Source: Treponema sp. (GTDB taxonomy: Bacteria > Spirochaetota > Spirochaetia > Treponematales > Treponemataceae). Taken from it: 40,085 bases of DNA. The number at the start of each line of letters is the position of its first letter. Position 1 is the first letter of the stretch. Location of the stretch: positions 1 through 40,085 of the forward strand of contig JAKSTL010000016.1 in assembly GCA_024402595.1 (NCBI GenBank), read 5' to 3'. Of the stretch, positions 17,848 through 27,690 are shown piece after piece. The translations under genes were made by a program, and so were the position numbers. The notes beneath the pieces are model-generated. The model was not told where the DNA came from. It made no database searches and saw only the letters and a list, made by a program, of their open reading frames with translations.

Positions 17848-20800
17848 TTATAAAGGTATTTCCAGAATATTACTAGCAAAATCATCTGATTTATCAGAGA
17901 AAACTACGGCTTTAAAGATTTCATCAGAAAAGTCACACAATCGTTTAGCTGCTTTAATGACATCTTCTGGCGTAGTGGACAAAAGATTTTCAATCCTTAT
18001 CAATCTGAACTCCTGAGGATTTGCATAAAGCATACCTTCAAAACTAGCTGCTCCACGATCCTTTGGCGATGCAGGACAAATTGCAGTTCCATATAAAGAA
18101 ACTATAGTTCTTTCCACATCATCTTTTTCAAAAATAGTTTCCGCTATTTCTTTTATAGACGCTTTATAAATCTCCATAGACTGCAAAGGATTAGGATCTC
18201 TATAAGTATGCATAATACATGTCTCTTCCGCATTATCAGTCCATATTCCCGCACCGTAAGCACCACCAGTAGTTCTAATTTTATCCCACAATGTATGATT
18301 ACTTAGCCAAGTAGTAAAGACCTTATCAGCGGCTTCTTCTCTAGTCATATATTTTGCAGCTTTTGTAGCAATTGCCAAATATCCTGTTTGAGCTTGAACT
18401 TTTATTAACTCTTTAGAATGATTATCTTTAAGATTTTCAACAGAACGAACAAAAGGAAGTATATCTTCAAAAGAGTATTCCTTAGGAGGCAACAATTGTT
18501 TTATTCCCGCTTTTCTTGCAAACTCTTCAAACAAAGGAATAATTTTATTCAATGATTCTTCATCCGCAGTTATGTGAATAATTCCACCTGCATTATAACA
18601 ATCCCAATACATTTTTTCCAAATTAGCCAAAATTGCAGAAGCCTGCTTTGCCTTATAATCTGCAACAGTATAAAGCTGACTAAGTCCCCACATTATTTCG
18701 CTAAGGGCATAGTTTTCAGAAAAGGTTGCTCTAGCTCGTTTTAAGGCATAATCTCTTGCCCCAGAAATAATACTTTCTTTTTTATCCGCTTTAATTTCCT
18801 GCAAAATAGTACGGAAATGCTCCTTATCTTTAAAATCCATGGTAGAAATGATTTCTGCAAATATATCCAGAGATTCTGTTGCCATAGAAGTTAAGGCTTT
18901 ACAGGTTAAACCAATCCACTTGCGCCCAATAAAATTATATTCTTTAAACTGTTCCGCATATTCCCAACATTTTGGAACATCAGTAACATTTCCATAACAG
19001 GTTCTGCCCCAAACATCGCCCATAACACAAGAAGTTTGCGCAATACACTGATCCCACTTTTTATTATTCCAACCGATATTTGTTAAAATTGTCGTCAGCA
19101 AAGGAATATGTTCATAATATTTTGGTTCCAACCTGTCAAAAGGAAACATAACATCCAGATAGAAAATACCGTTTGTGTTTTCTTTGTTTACGAAAAGCGG
19201 GATTTTTACTCCATCTGCACCTTCCACAAATTGCAGGCGGGTTTCAGGCAAATCAATATTTTTGTCCAATTCTTCTATTTTTGTATGAGGAATACATTTT
19301 ATTTCTTCCGAAGTTTCTATGTGCTGCTGATATGCATGAAGTTTTTCCAAATCTGTCTTTAATTGTTCTTTATCTATTGATTTTTCAAGTGTTTTAAGCA
19401 GTTGATTTTCTTTTTTTCTTCTGTCAGATAGATAAGATTTACTTGGTTCAACGGTAATTTTTACACAAAGCTTATTATCCAGAAAATATTTTTTTATAAG
19501 CTTACGAATAAAATCTTTATCGGTTCGAGCCTTTGTTTTTACTTCCTCAAAAGCAGAAATAGGATTCAGATTTTTTGAACAAGACTTCCCATAATTCCAG
19601 CCTTTCAAAACCTTTTCCATTATAACAAGAGAATAAGGTCCCCAATAACGAGTAACTTCACGGAGATTAAAATCAATGCCCATAATGGCAGAATCTATAT
19701 CTTCCTGTTTGATTCCATCGTCATAAACCTTTTTAATTGCATTCTCTACCAGTTCATAAACCTTTTGCTCATTACCTTTTTTTACACCACTAAGCCCATA
19801 ACAAAAGAACTCTTCCTGCATCTGACCAAAATTATTCCAGATTGGAGAAAGGTCATCTCCCAGTTTTGAATCTTTCAATATTCTTGATAAAGGCGAACTG
19901 TCATTTCCACACAAAACTTCAGACAAAAACAATTTTTCTATGTTAGCTTCACCCGAATACCAGTTCAAACAAACCACAGAACCTGTAGCACCAGTTTTTG
20001 GCGCATAACATTTAATTTCCTGCGATTCTTCTACCCTATTTAACTTTTGCAATTCCTTAATTTCTGGTTTTACAATAGGCAATTTTGAATACACATCTAT
20101 GGAAGAAGCATCTAAAGTACCGTATTTTTTTTCAATTCTAGAAATAAACTTTTCATCAAAATAATCCAGCTGTTTTTCCGTAGGAATATTTCCATATAAA
20201 TACAAAAGACAGTTATCAGGACTATAAAACTTCTGATGAAAATCCAAAAACTCTTCATAAGTTAGACTTGGAATCTCCAGTGGATCTCCGCCAGAATCAA
20301 AACTTGCAAAACTGTTTGGATACATAGCATTTATCTGCTGATCTATTGCAATATCAATAAAAGCGGAATAATTTCCCTTCATTTCATTATAGACAACACC
20401 TTGCAAAGAAAGATTTCCATCTTTATCCATTTCAACCCTATGACCTTCCTGCATAAAGGTTGCATAATCCAATTTTGGGAAGAAAACTGCATCCGCATAA
20501 ACATCCATCATTGTAAAATAATCAGATGGAACAACAGATGCAGCGGGATAAACAGTCTTGTCTGGGTATGTAAGGGCATTCAGGAAGGTGTTAAGACTCT
20601 GACTTACCAAAGTTGAAAAAGGCTCTTTTAAAGGATATTTTTCGGAACCACACAGAACCGAATGCTCCATAATATGAGCACAACCTTTAGAGTTTTTCGC
20701 CAAAGTTCTAAAAGCAAAAGCAAATGTATTTTCCCGATCCTCCGCCAGAATATGATAAACCTCCAGCCCAGTTCGTTTATGTCTTAGATAAACAGCCTTG

Positions 20801-20889
20801 GTTTTATAATCTGGCAAATCCTCTATGCTTAAAAGAACAAAATCCTTATAAGCCTTACCAATATTGTTAGAATCGAGAAAATCGAACAT
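17848..20889 (-). CDS. M16C zinc metallopeptidase (presequence-protease / insulinase type)
   Basis: 1013 residues, the usual length for one-chain M16C enzymes built of four similar domains in two halves. The inverted zinc motif is H72-x-x-E75-H76 in AHIMEHSVLCGS, with the distal ligand E169 in VVYNEMKGN. The second half has the degenerate, non-catalytic copy. These enzymes degrade short unfolded peptides in a closed chamber; there is no signal peptide, so it is presumably cytoplasmic. The start at 20889 follows GGGTGA; an ATG 12 bases upstream is also possible. It lies 48 bases after the putative glycoside hydrolase gene. Confidence 0.92.
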   Translation of the reverse strand: MFDFLDSNNIGKAYKDFVLLSIEDLPDYKTKAVYLRHKRTGLEVYHILAEDRENTFAFAFRTLAKNSKGCAHIMEHSVLCGSEKYPLKEPFSTLVSQSLNTFLNALTYPDKTVYPAASVVPSDYFTMMDVYADAVFFPKLDYATFMQEGHRVEMDKDGNLSLQGVVYNEMKGNYSAFIDIAIDQQINAMYPNSFASFDSGGDPLEIPSLTYEEFLDFHQKFYSPDNCLLYLYGNIPTEKQLDYFDEKFISRIEKKYGTLDASSIDVYSKLPIVKPEIKELQKLNRVEESQEIKCYAPKTGATGSVVCLNWYSGEANIEKLFLSEVLCGNDSSPLSRILKDSKLGDDLSPIWNNFGQMQEEFFCYGLSGVKKGNEQKVYELVENAIKKVYDDGIKQEDIDSAIMGIDFNLREVTRYWGPYSLVIMEKVLKGWNYGKSCSKNLNPISAFEEVKTKARTDKDFIRKLIKKYFLDNKLCVKITVEPSKSYLSDRRKKENQLLKTLEKSIDKEQLKTDLEKLHAYQQHIETSEEIKCIPHTKIEELDKNIDLPETRLQFVEGADGVKIPLFVNKENTNGIFYLDVMFPFDRLEPKYYEHIPLLTTILTNIGWNNKKWDQCIAQTSCVMGDVWGRTCYGNVTDVPKCWEYAEQFKEYNFIGRKWIGLTCKALTSMATESLDIFAEIISTMDFKDKEHFRTILQEIKADKKESIISGARDYALKRARATFSENYALSEIMWGLSQLYTVADYKAKQASAILANLEKMYWDCYNAGGIIHITADEESLNKIIPLFEEFARKAGIKQLLPPKEYSFEDILPFVRSVENLKDNHSKELIKVQAQTGYLAIATKAAKYMTREEAADKVFTTWLSNHTLWDKIRTTGGAYGAGIWTDNAEETCIMHTYRDPNPLQSMEIYKASIKEIAETIFEKDDVERTIVSLYGTAICPASPKDRGAASFEGMLYANPQEFRLIRIENLLSTTPEDVIKAAKRLCDFSDEIFKAVVFSDKSDDFASNILEIPL

Positions 20890-20937
20890 TTTATCACCCA
20901 TACTAAGTTAGACAGACCAGTCTTAACCAGTCCAAGC

Positions 20938-22755
20938 CTATCTATTTATTTTAAAGAATTGGAAATCACCAGGAATAAGTCGAGCATGGAAAACCGATTC
21001 ACTCTGTTTATTTTCAGAAGTAAAGCCTCTAAAATCCATTGGTCGAACATAAGTTGGTTTAATTTCAGCAGGACGCCATTTTGGTTTTTCTTCAGTATCA
21101 AAAATAAAGGAGATGCTTTGAACACCATTTTCTCCCTTACCTTTTATGTGAATATTAAAATCCACCGGCGCACAACCATCATTAGTATAGCAATAAAGAC
21201 CAAAAGTGTCATTGTCATAAGTAAAGAGAGATACTCCGTAACCACCATCAATCCAAACCTTACCATTTCCAAGAAGTTCATAGCGAAGAACAGTCAGAAC
21301 TTCATTTGGCAGTTCACGGATTTTAGAAGGCATATCAGGAAGATTTATAAGTTCCAGCTTACCTTTACCGTAAGTATCATACATAATAAGCCCTTCATGA
21401 TATTCTCCATGGCCACCATTCAAAATAGACCAGGTTGCATTATTACGATGTTCAATTAAAGGGAACGAAAGATTCTGTGACGACTTAACATAATTTCTTC
21501 CATACAGGCCATTCACCGTTACCTGATATTCATCTGCATCCAGACGACGATTATTATAGCGCATAGAAGTTAAATCTTTAATTTCAGGATATTTTTCCAA
21601 AGCTCCAATCATAAAGCCGGAAGTTACAAAAACCTTTCCCCCAGCAAAAACAAAAGCTTTAATTTTTTCAACAATTGAATCATCTTTTAAAGCAGCGGCA
21701 GTTACCAAAACCGAACTATCTATTGAATCCGCCTTAAAGTTTGGAAAATCTGGAGTTGGTTCCATAGGAATACCAAGCATTCCCAAATAATCTTCCAAAT
21801 GGTCTTCTCCTTGAGAATTAAATGGAATATAAACCTTCAAACCCACAGGATTACCACAGCTGGACATTATTCTGTCAATTCTTTCATATTGGAAGCCAAG
21901 AGGAGTTGCTCTTTTATTATTGTAAATTGCACTCCAGCAGAACATCATAATTTCTTTACACTTAGAGAAAGCTGTTAAATATGCCTGTTCAAGATAAGAA
22001 TCTATTCTGTCACATTCAAAAGGATCAAACCAGCCACCACCATTTTTTCCAGGGAGCACATTTTCCATCCACCGTGGCAAAGAATAACTTAAATATCTTG
22101 GAAGATGTTGATCCTGCTGAGCTCCATGCCGTGTTTCTGTTCCTGTATAAATGGCATCAAAAATTGTCCGCTGCTCTTTAGGATTATAACCAGTTTCCTG
22201 ATAGCTTTCCCGCCAGTTTGGATATTTAATAATTATATTAATCTTTGGATTTATCTTTTTTGCAGGCTTTATAACAAGATTTTCAGAAACCTCCTGCATC
22301 TTCTTCAAACGGAACTCTTCCCAAGACATTTTTCCTTTTTCTTTAACACAATCCTCACACATACACTGAGTAAAGAAAAAATCGTCAATTATGAACTCAT
22401 CAAAAAGACTTGCCGTGTATTCACTAACCTCTTTCAAACGATTGCGCATTGCCTCGTTACAATAACACATAGTTTCAAACAGTCGCTGTCTTTTTTTATC
22501 AGAATCATTTAAATCAGGACAGACTGTTGTAATTCCACCAGAAACTTCAATGTTATATTCCTGAAGAACCTTTTTAATCATTTCAATCTGTTCTCGCCGA
22601 GCAAAACTACCACGATAAGTTTCCAGATAAACCTTATCTATTCCCACATATTTCTGCAACCAATCAGCTTCTTTTCTAAGCTTTTCTTCACTAACATTAT
22701 CGGCCCACTGCGCCACACAATATGTAACTGATTTAAAATTTTTGAACAAAGACAT
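20938..22755 (-). CDS. Putative glycoside hydrolase, TIM-barrel plus GATase-like domain
   Basis: 605 residues, family not recognised with certainty. Residues about 1-300 look like an (alpha/beta)8 barrel: YLETYRG (43-49), then FIIDDFFFTQ (121-130) with paired acids D124-D125 at a strand end, followed by C131, C133 and C136. Later barrel segments are IIIKYPNWRE and IMMFCWSAIYN. Residues about 320-400 resemble the class-I glutamine-amidotransferase-like domain found after the barrel in GH42-type enzymes (AGGKVFVTSGFMIG). The rest is beta-rich. There is no signal peptide. AGGAG lies 5 bases before the ATG. The substrate is unknown; the fold call is by eye. Confidence 0.6.
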   Translation of the reverse strand: MSLFKNFKSVTYCVAQWADNVSEEKLRKEADWLQKYVGIDKVYLETYRGSFARREQIEMIKKVLQEYNIEVSGGITTVCPDLNDSDKKRQRLFETMCYCNEAMRNRLKEVSEYTASLFDEFIIDDFFFTQCMCEDCVKEKGKMSWEEFRLKKMQEVSENLVIKPAKKINPKINIIIKYPNWRESYQETGYNPKEQRTIFDAIYTGTETRHGAQQDQHLPRYLSYSLPRWMENVLPGKNGGGWFDPFECDRIDSYLEQAYLTAFSKCKEIMMFCWSAIYNNKRATPLGFQYERIDRIMSSCGNPVGLKVYIPFNSQGEDHLEDYLGMLGIPMEPTPDFPNFKADSIDSSVLVTAAALKDDSIVEKIKAFVFAGGKVFVTSGFMIGALEKYPEIKDLTSMRYNNRRLDADEYQVTVNGLYGRNYVKSSQNLSFPLIEHRNNATWSILNGGHGEYHEGLIMYDTYGKGKLELINLPDMPSKIRELPNEVLTVLRYELLGNGKVWIDGGYGVSLFTYDNDTFGLYCYTNDGCAPVDFNIHIKGKGENGVQSISFIFDTEEKPKWRPAEIKPTYVRPMDFRGFTSENKQSESVFHARLIPGDFQFFKINR

Positions 22756-22783
22756 AAAAACTCCTAATTTTTATTGTATTTAA

Positions 22784-22792
22784 AGTATACCA
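22784..22792 (-). promoter_or_regulatory. Extended -10 promoter for the putative glycoside hydrolase operon
   Basis: On the minus strand TGG followed by TATACT matches an extended -10 (TGnTATAAT). No convincing -35 is visible. The predicted leader is about 22 bases and contains the AGGAG. Confidence 0.45.
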
Positions 22793-22840
22793 CAGAAAAA
22801 AAAGGTTTATATCTTAAGTAATTGTAGGAATCTCTATTTT

Positions 22841-24106
22841 TTATACATAAATATCATCATTTCGGCCTTCAATCATAAGGCTTCCATCTTCAAAGGCCCT
22901 GCGCAGAATAGAAAAAAATCTAGAAGTTGTAGCTTCGCAATCTGAGCGTTTAAAAGGTGCCAGCAAAGTTTCTTGTTCTCGTACTTCACTTCTTCGCCCC
23001 GCAGAAATATTAAAAAGAATTTTTTCGCGAAAATCTTCTGGTTTACCCGCCAACAAATAACAGATTTCTTTATCTTCCATTTCTCTAAGGCGTTCCTGAA
23101 TAAATCTATCATCGGCATTGACAACATCATCAATTGTAAACAAACGACTGCGCAAATCCTGTCCCAAATCTGGATCATCTTCCGCCAAAGTCTGTAAAAT
23201 TTCCGATTCAGCTCCACTGTCCATTTTTTTAAGAATCTGAGCCAAAGCATTCCGTCCATCAATATTTTCAGCCTGTTCAACAGAAACGGTTAAAGACTTT
23301 TCATGCATTGCCTGATCAACCCGTCTTAAAATTTCAGGAGAGATAGGTTCCATTTTAGCCAGACGCAGCACAACTTCTTTTTTCTCATCATCCTTCATTA
23401 TATTTATAACGCCAGCCGCTTTTTTTGGCTCCAAATGAGAAAGCACCATAGATTGCACACCCACATTTTCATCTTTAATCAAAAGATAAATTCGTTCACA
23501 ATCCGCTTCCTTCAAATAATCAAAAGGCTTTTTTCCCTCCAAGGGCATAGCCTTTTTAATCATTTCATCCGCCCGTTCCTTACCGTAAGCCTTTATAAGC
23601 ATTTCTCGGGCAGTCTCAACCCCTCCAGATTTTCGCGCATTCTCCAGAAGTACATTAAATTCTTCAAGAATAACCGCCGCTTCTTCCTTTCCCACAGAAC
23701 GAATCGACGCAATTTCTGGAATTATTTTTTCAATCTGTTTTTCAGACAAATGTGGAAGGATTTTTGCCGCTTCAGCTTCCCCAATTATAAGTAAAAATTT
23801 TGCAACTCGCCTATAAACAGAATCTTTCCCCGGCTCAGACGACTCTTCAATAGGAACTTTAATTAAACCACCGCTTTTTAAAAATTCCACCGAATCATCC
23901 AAAGTCTGCTGATTACTTTTTCTCGGCTCAATCTTTTCAACATTTTGCTTTTGACTTAAGTTTGTTTTTTGGGCAACTTCCTCTTTTGTAATTCGTTTTG
24001 GCAAAAAAGGCTTTACAACCGGTGCTGTATTTTCACCATTTCCATTATCAATATTTTTTCCGGCACCTTTTGCATAAGCATTCGACCGCATATCATTTAA
24101 GTTCAT
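22841..24106 (-). CDS. fliG: Flagellar motor switch protein FliG, divergent FliG1 type
   Basis: 421 residues against about 330-345 for standard FliG, because of a polar N-terminal extension of about 95 residues. FliG_N is at about 97-195, the middle domain at 200-275 and the C-terminal torque domain at 285-410. The C-terminal charged ridge is recognisable (R319-x-R321, D332-D333-R334). The EHPQ motif of the middle domain, which contacts FliM, is replaced by E213-N-V-G216. Spirochaetes usually carry two FliG paralogues; this looks like the specialised one. No Shine-Dalgarno is present; TAAAAT lies 6 bases before the ATG (24113-24118). Confidence 0.9.
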   Translation of the reverse strand: MNLNDMRSNAYAKGAGKNIDNGNGENTAPVVKPFLPKRITKEEVAQKTNLSQKQNVEKIEPRKSNQQTLDDSVEFLKSGGLIKVPIEESSEPGKDSVYRRVAKFLLIIGEAEAAKILPHLSEKQIEKIIPEIASIRSVGKEEAAVILEEFNVLLENARKSGGVETAREMLIKAYGKERADEMIKKAMPLEGKKPFDYLKEADCERIYLLIKDENVGVQSMVLSHLEPKKAAGVINIMKDDEKKEVVLRLAKMEPISPEILRRVDQAMHEKSLTVSVEQAENIDGRNALAQILKKMDSGAESEILQTLAEDDPDLGQDLRSRLFTIDDVVNADDRFIQERLREMEDKEICYLLAGKPEDFREKILFNISAGRRSEVREQETLLAPFKRSDCEATTSRFFSILRRAFEDGSLMIEGRNDDIYV

Positions 24107-24197
24107 ACCGATATTTTACACCATTTTTGTTTTTATTTCCTAGGGCGAAATGCAAAGAAAATGCAAAACTTATTCCACAAAACTTCCATTCAAACTG

Positions 24198-24286
24198 CCT
24201 AACGGACTTCCAGGGCTTACCTAACGGACGGTCTTCCGCAAAGCTCCAGACGCGCTTCGCGCCCCTTCCACTCCTTCGCAAGCCCT
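24198..24286. repeat. GC-rich repetitive patch between fliG and the GH43 gene
   Basis: The composition is clearly richer in G+C than the surroundings. It contains a 10-base direct repeat, CCTAACGGAC at 24198-24207 and 24220-24229, an outer inverted repeat AGGGCTT (24212-24218) with AAGCCCT (24280-24286), an inner GTCT/AGAC pair, and a GCGC-TTC-GCGC hairpin at 24252-24262. The outer repeat overlaps the GH43 stop codon. It may be a dispersed palindromic repeat or a structured 3' end. Confidence 0.55.
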
Positions 24287-25766
24287 ATCTGCACTTCCAT
24301 TTTTTTAAACAGATATTTTTTTCAGAAAAAACAAAATAAACATTATGTATTCCACTTAAATCAGCCTTTAAGAAAACACAGCCCTTTTCATCTCTTTTTT
24401 TCAAATCAAAAATAGCAATAGGTTCTGTACCCAATTTATCAATTCTAAGCTCAATAAACCCGTCAGAACAATTATTCTCGCCCAAAACACCAGAGTACAG
24501 CTCAAAGTCCTTAATGCCCGCTTCACCAAAATCAACATTTTTTACCAGAACCCAGGCTCCTTTTTCCGTACTTACAGCGCAAACCTCATTATCAAAAACT
24601 TCATTAGAAAAAATCACATCCGCACTGGTAGCCATACAAGTTCCATCCACTTTATCCATTTCCAGAACCTTCAGATTCTTTAATTTTTCCACACCCTGTC
24701 TGGTTCCCGCAGAAAGATTAAAAGAAAAATCTCCAGTTTCCATATTTTCTGTAAAATTAACCTTATCAATACAAATACTTCTAAAACCACCAGTGATAGG
24801 AGTATTTTCCTGTAATGTCAAAGTATGGTACAAAATATACCATTGATTCTGGAATTTAACCAAACTTGTATGATTATTAGAATAATTTAGCCCCTGTTCG
24901 CCAGGATTTTTAAAATAATGATTTTTATATATCCAGGAATCTTCATCCAAAGGATTTTTCGAAATCATATAAGACATACTACATGCGCTAGGAGGTTCCA
25001 CAGAATTGTCGGCTTTTCTTACAAGCAAATTATTCCAGTTTTTTCTGTCAATCCAGTTATTATTGTACGAATAAACAAAAGTTTGGTTTATATAATTTAA
25101 TTCACTGGCTTCAAAAAAATAAGGTGCTGGAATTTTTAAAACCTCGCTGTCCAAAGAAACAAGGTCCTCTCCCAAACGAACTATTCTCGCTGTTCCAGGA
25201 TTCTCTTCATCATGGTCTGGAGCAATGCCCGCGCCAAAAGCAAGCCAGCCTCTTCCATCCTTATCAAGACAAACTCCAGGGTCAAAAGGATTCGGACATC
25301 CCTTCAATTCCTTCATATCAAAATTAATTAAAGGTCGGCCTAAAGGATCTGACCAAGGACCAAGTGGCGAAGTTGCCGTTATAACACCAACGCCACAACC
25401 AGTATTAGAAAAATATAAATAAAAATGAGTTAATCCGTCATCTTCCTGCCTAAAAATTACCGCAGGAGACCAGGAGTTTAAAATCCAAGGAGCAATTTCT
25501 TTTAAATTAAGCTCACCATGAAAAGTCCAATTAATTAAATCATCTGTCGAAAAACAAACTAAAGAGAAAATCTTTTCATAAGTATTTTTTCCAAAAATGC
25601 CTTCGGTTTTAAACTCTTCCCTATACTGCTGCTGATCATTAGTTCCATAAACATAAAGCCGACCATTGTATTCAAAGCCACAAGGATCGGCACAAAATAT
25701 GTTTGAAGAAATTGGATTTTCGGTTGAAATAAACTTGTAAAGATTTCTACTTACTGTGATGCTCAT
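24285..25766 (-). CDS. Glycoside hydrolase family 43 with C-terminal CBM-like domain
   Basis: 493 residues. The five-bladed beta-propeller (about 17-330) has the GH43 triad: base D27 in FCADPCGF, pKa-modulating D161 in PNPFDPGV and acid E218 in FFEASEL. The family covers beta-xylosidases, alpha-L-arabinofuranosidases and arabinanases. Residues about 370-493 form a beta-sandwich resembling CBM6, which usually binds xylan or other glycans. There is no signal peptide, so it probably acts on imported oligosaccharides. It has its own promoter with leaderless geometry. The exact substrate cannot be read from sequence. Confidence 0.9.
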   Translation of the reverse strand: MSITVSRNLYKFISTENPISSNIFCADPCGFEYNGRLYVYGTNDQQQYREEFKTEGIFGKNTYEKIFSLVCFSTDDLINWTFHGELNLKEIAPWILNSWSPAVIFRQEDDGLTHFYLYFSNTGCGVGVITATSPLGPWSDPLGRPLINFDMKELKGCPNPFDPGVCLDKDGRGWLAFGAGIAPDHDEENPGTARIVRLGEDLVSLDSEVLKIPAPYFFEASELNYINQTFVYSYNNNWIDRKNWNNLLVRKADNSVEPPSACSMSYMISKNPLDEDSWIYKNHYFKNPGEQGLNYSNNHTSLVKFQNQWYILYHTLTLQENTPITGGFRSICIDKVNFTENMETGDFSFNLSAGTRQGVEKLKNLKVLEMDKVDGTCMATSADVIFSNEVFDNEVCAVSTEKGAWVLVKNVDFGEAGIKDFELYSGVLGENNCSDGFIELRIDKLGTEPIAIFDLKKRDEKGCVFLKADLSGIHNVYFVFSEKNICLKKWKCR

Positions 25767-25773
25767 AGAATTA

Positions 25774-25802
25774 ATTTTATGCCAAGCAAAAGTTTATTTC
25801 AA
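25774..25802 (-). promoter_or_regulatory. GH43 promoter, leaderless geometry
   Basis: On the minus strand TTGAAA (25802-25797), 17 bases, TAAAAT (25779-25774), then 7 bases to the ATG at 25766. No Shine-Dalgarno is present. Confidence 0.6.
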
Positions 25803-25850
25803 TTTATTAAGATTCTAGTTTTTAGACTCTTTTTGTGTAATAGTTATACA

Positions 25851-27653
25851 TTATCTTTCTTGAACCATAGCCGCATAATTGCCATTAAGTTCCAAAAGTT
25901 CCTTATGATTTCCTCTTTCCACAATTTCACCATGGTCTACAAAGAAAATAACATCAGAATTACGAATGGTAGAAAGACGATGTGCAATAATAAAACTGGT
26001 TCTACCTTTCAAAAGCTCATCCAAACCTTTTTGTAAAGCCTTTTCTGTCTGAGTATCAACAGAAGATGTTGCTTCATCCAAAATAAGGATTCGTGGATCA
26101 CTTAAAAGAACTCTGGCAAAAGAAATAAGCTGCTTCTGTCCCTGCGATAATCCTCCACCATTAGCTGTAAGTTTTGTATTATAACCTTCAGAAAAAGCAG
26201 TAATAAAATCATGAGCCTGAACAGTTTTTGCCGCCGCAATACATTCTTCATCTGTAGCATCCAAGCGACCATAGCGAATATTTTCCATAATGGTTCCGCT
26301 AAAGAGGAATGAATCCTGCAACATAACACCAACCTGTTTACGAATAGATTTTATTTTCAAATCCTGTAAATCAAGTCCATCAATCATAATTTTTCCAGAA
26401 TCTGGATTATAGAATCTTGTAAGAAGATTTACGATTGTTGTTTTACCCGCACCCGTTGGTCCCACAATAGCAACCTGCATTCCCGGAGTAATAGTAAAGT
26501 TTACATCCTTTAAAATTGGATTACCCGCTTCATAAGAAAAGTTTACATGATCAAAACAAACATGACCGCGAATTGGTGGCAAGTCCTTTGCATCTGGTTT
26601 ATCAGTAATTTCTTCTGGTTCATCCAAAAGTTCAAAAATGCGTTCAACATAAGCGCCTGTAGTAACCATAGAATTATAAAAGTTACCAAGATTCTGAATT
26701 GGATTCCAGAAACGCCAGATATAACCAGCAAAAGCCACAAGAGTTCCAACCGTAACAGTTCCACCCATTCCGTCGCCAAGCCATGCAATACCCGCCATAT
26801 AAACAAGAGCAACCCCAAAAGTCGAAAGATTATCAACTACTGGCCAAATAATATTGTTAATATTTACAGCGCGAATCCAAACAGTCTTACATTTATCACA
26901 TAGTTCGTTAAAAATCCCTTGATTAGTTTTTTCACGAGCAAAACTTTGTGTAACTTTCATACCATTTAAACTTTCAGACAAATATGCCGTAAGATTAGAA
27001 CGTTTGTAACTTTCCTGCTTCCAAGCTTCATGCTGTTTTTTCTTCATAGAAACCAAAACAAGGAAAAGAATTGGAAGAACAGCCATACAAACAAAGGTAA
27101 GCCTTACATCAATTGCAAGCATAAAACAGATAATTACAACTAGGGTGAACAAATCACTAATCAACTGAATAATTCCATTACTTAGCAATTCCGACAGAGA
27201 GTTTACATAATTAACAACTCTAATAAGGATTTTTCCATGTGGGCGGCTATCAAAGTATGTAAATGGAAGAGACTGAAGTTTTGTAAATACTTCCTTTCTG
27301 ATTGTAACAATAATTTTCTGGGCAACACGAGTCATTAATTTTAACTTGGCAGCCAAAAGAAATCTTACCACAAAGGTAGAAACAAAAAGGAATATACTTA
27401 TTTTTATTAAAAGTCCGTATTTTTCCCAGGTTCCCGCATCTGCAGGTAAAGCTTTTGCTCTTGGAATAGCGGTATCAATGGCCATTCGTATTAAATATGG
27501 ACTTACAAGACCAATGGCAGAAGCTAAAAGCATAATTACACAAGCAAGAATCATCCATCCTGCATAAGGCTTTATCCACTTCATCATTCGAAGTATTATT
27601 CTTGGGTTTACATCCTGTTCTATCTGTTCATCTGTATCAAATTTATTTCTCAT
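25851..27653 (-). CDS. ABC exporter half-transporter, catalytic-site subunit (BmrD/TM288-like)
   Basis: 600 residues: a type-IV ABC exporter membrane domain with about six helices (about 30-330), then the ATPase domain. Walker A is GPTGAGKTT, the signature is the variant LSQGQ, Walker B with its catalytic glutamate is ILILDEATSS, and the H-loop is IAHRLST. In heterodimeric exporters the LSQGQ-type signature belongs to the subunit paired with a partner lacking the glutamate, exactly as here with the gene upstream. It probably exports drugs, peptides or lipids. GAGG lies before the ATG. It is the second gene of a two-gene operon, 37 bases after its partner. Confidence 0.93.
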   Translation of the reverse strand: MRNKFDTDEQIEQDVNPRIILRMMKWIKPYAGWMILACVIMLLASAIGLVSPYLIRMAIDTAIPRAKALPADAGTWEKYGLLIKISIFLFVSTFVVRFLLAAKLKLMTRVAQKIIVTIRKEVFTKLQSLPFTYFDSRPHGKILIRVVNYVNSLSELLSNGIIQLISDLFTLVVIICFMLAIDVRLTFVCMAVLPILFLVLVSMKKKQHEAWKQESYKRSNLTAYLSESLNGMKVTQSFAREKTNQGIFNELCDKCKTVWIRAVNINNIIWPVVDNLSTFGVALVYMAGIAWLGDGMGGTVTVGTLVAFAGYIWRFWNPIQNLGNFYNSMVTTGAYVERIFELLDEPEEITDKPDAKDLPPIRGHVCFDHVNFSYEAGNPILKDVNFTITPGMQVAIVGPTGAGKTTIVNLLTRFYNPDSGKIMIDGLDLQDLKIKSIRKQVGVMLQDSFLFSGTIMENIRYGRLDATDEECIAAAKTVQAHDFITAFSEGYNTKLTANGGGLSQGQKQLISFARVLLSDPRILILDEATSSVDTQTEKALQKGLDELLKGRTSFIIAHRLSTIRNSDVIFFVDHGEIVERGNHKELLELNGNYAAMVQER

Positions 27654-27690
27654 AATAATTCCTCATATAAACACAACAAAAGCCACAAGC

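Noticed and set aside
20916..20932. Direct repeat ACCAGTC twice, one helical turn apart, before the M16C gene
   Set aside because: Seven-base repeats of this kind are expected by chance, and no promoter is clearly associated, so a regulator site is not supported.
22105..22512. 135-codon plus-strand frame opposite the putative glycoside hydrolase
   Set aside because: It lies wholly antisense to a better supported gene with a ribosome site, and its composition is that of a shadow frame.
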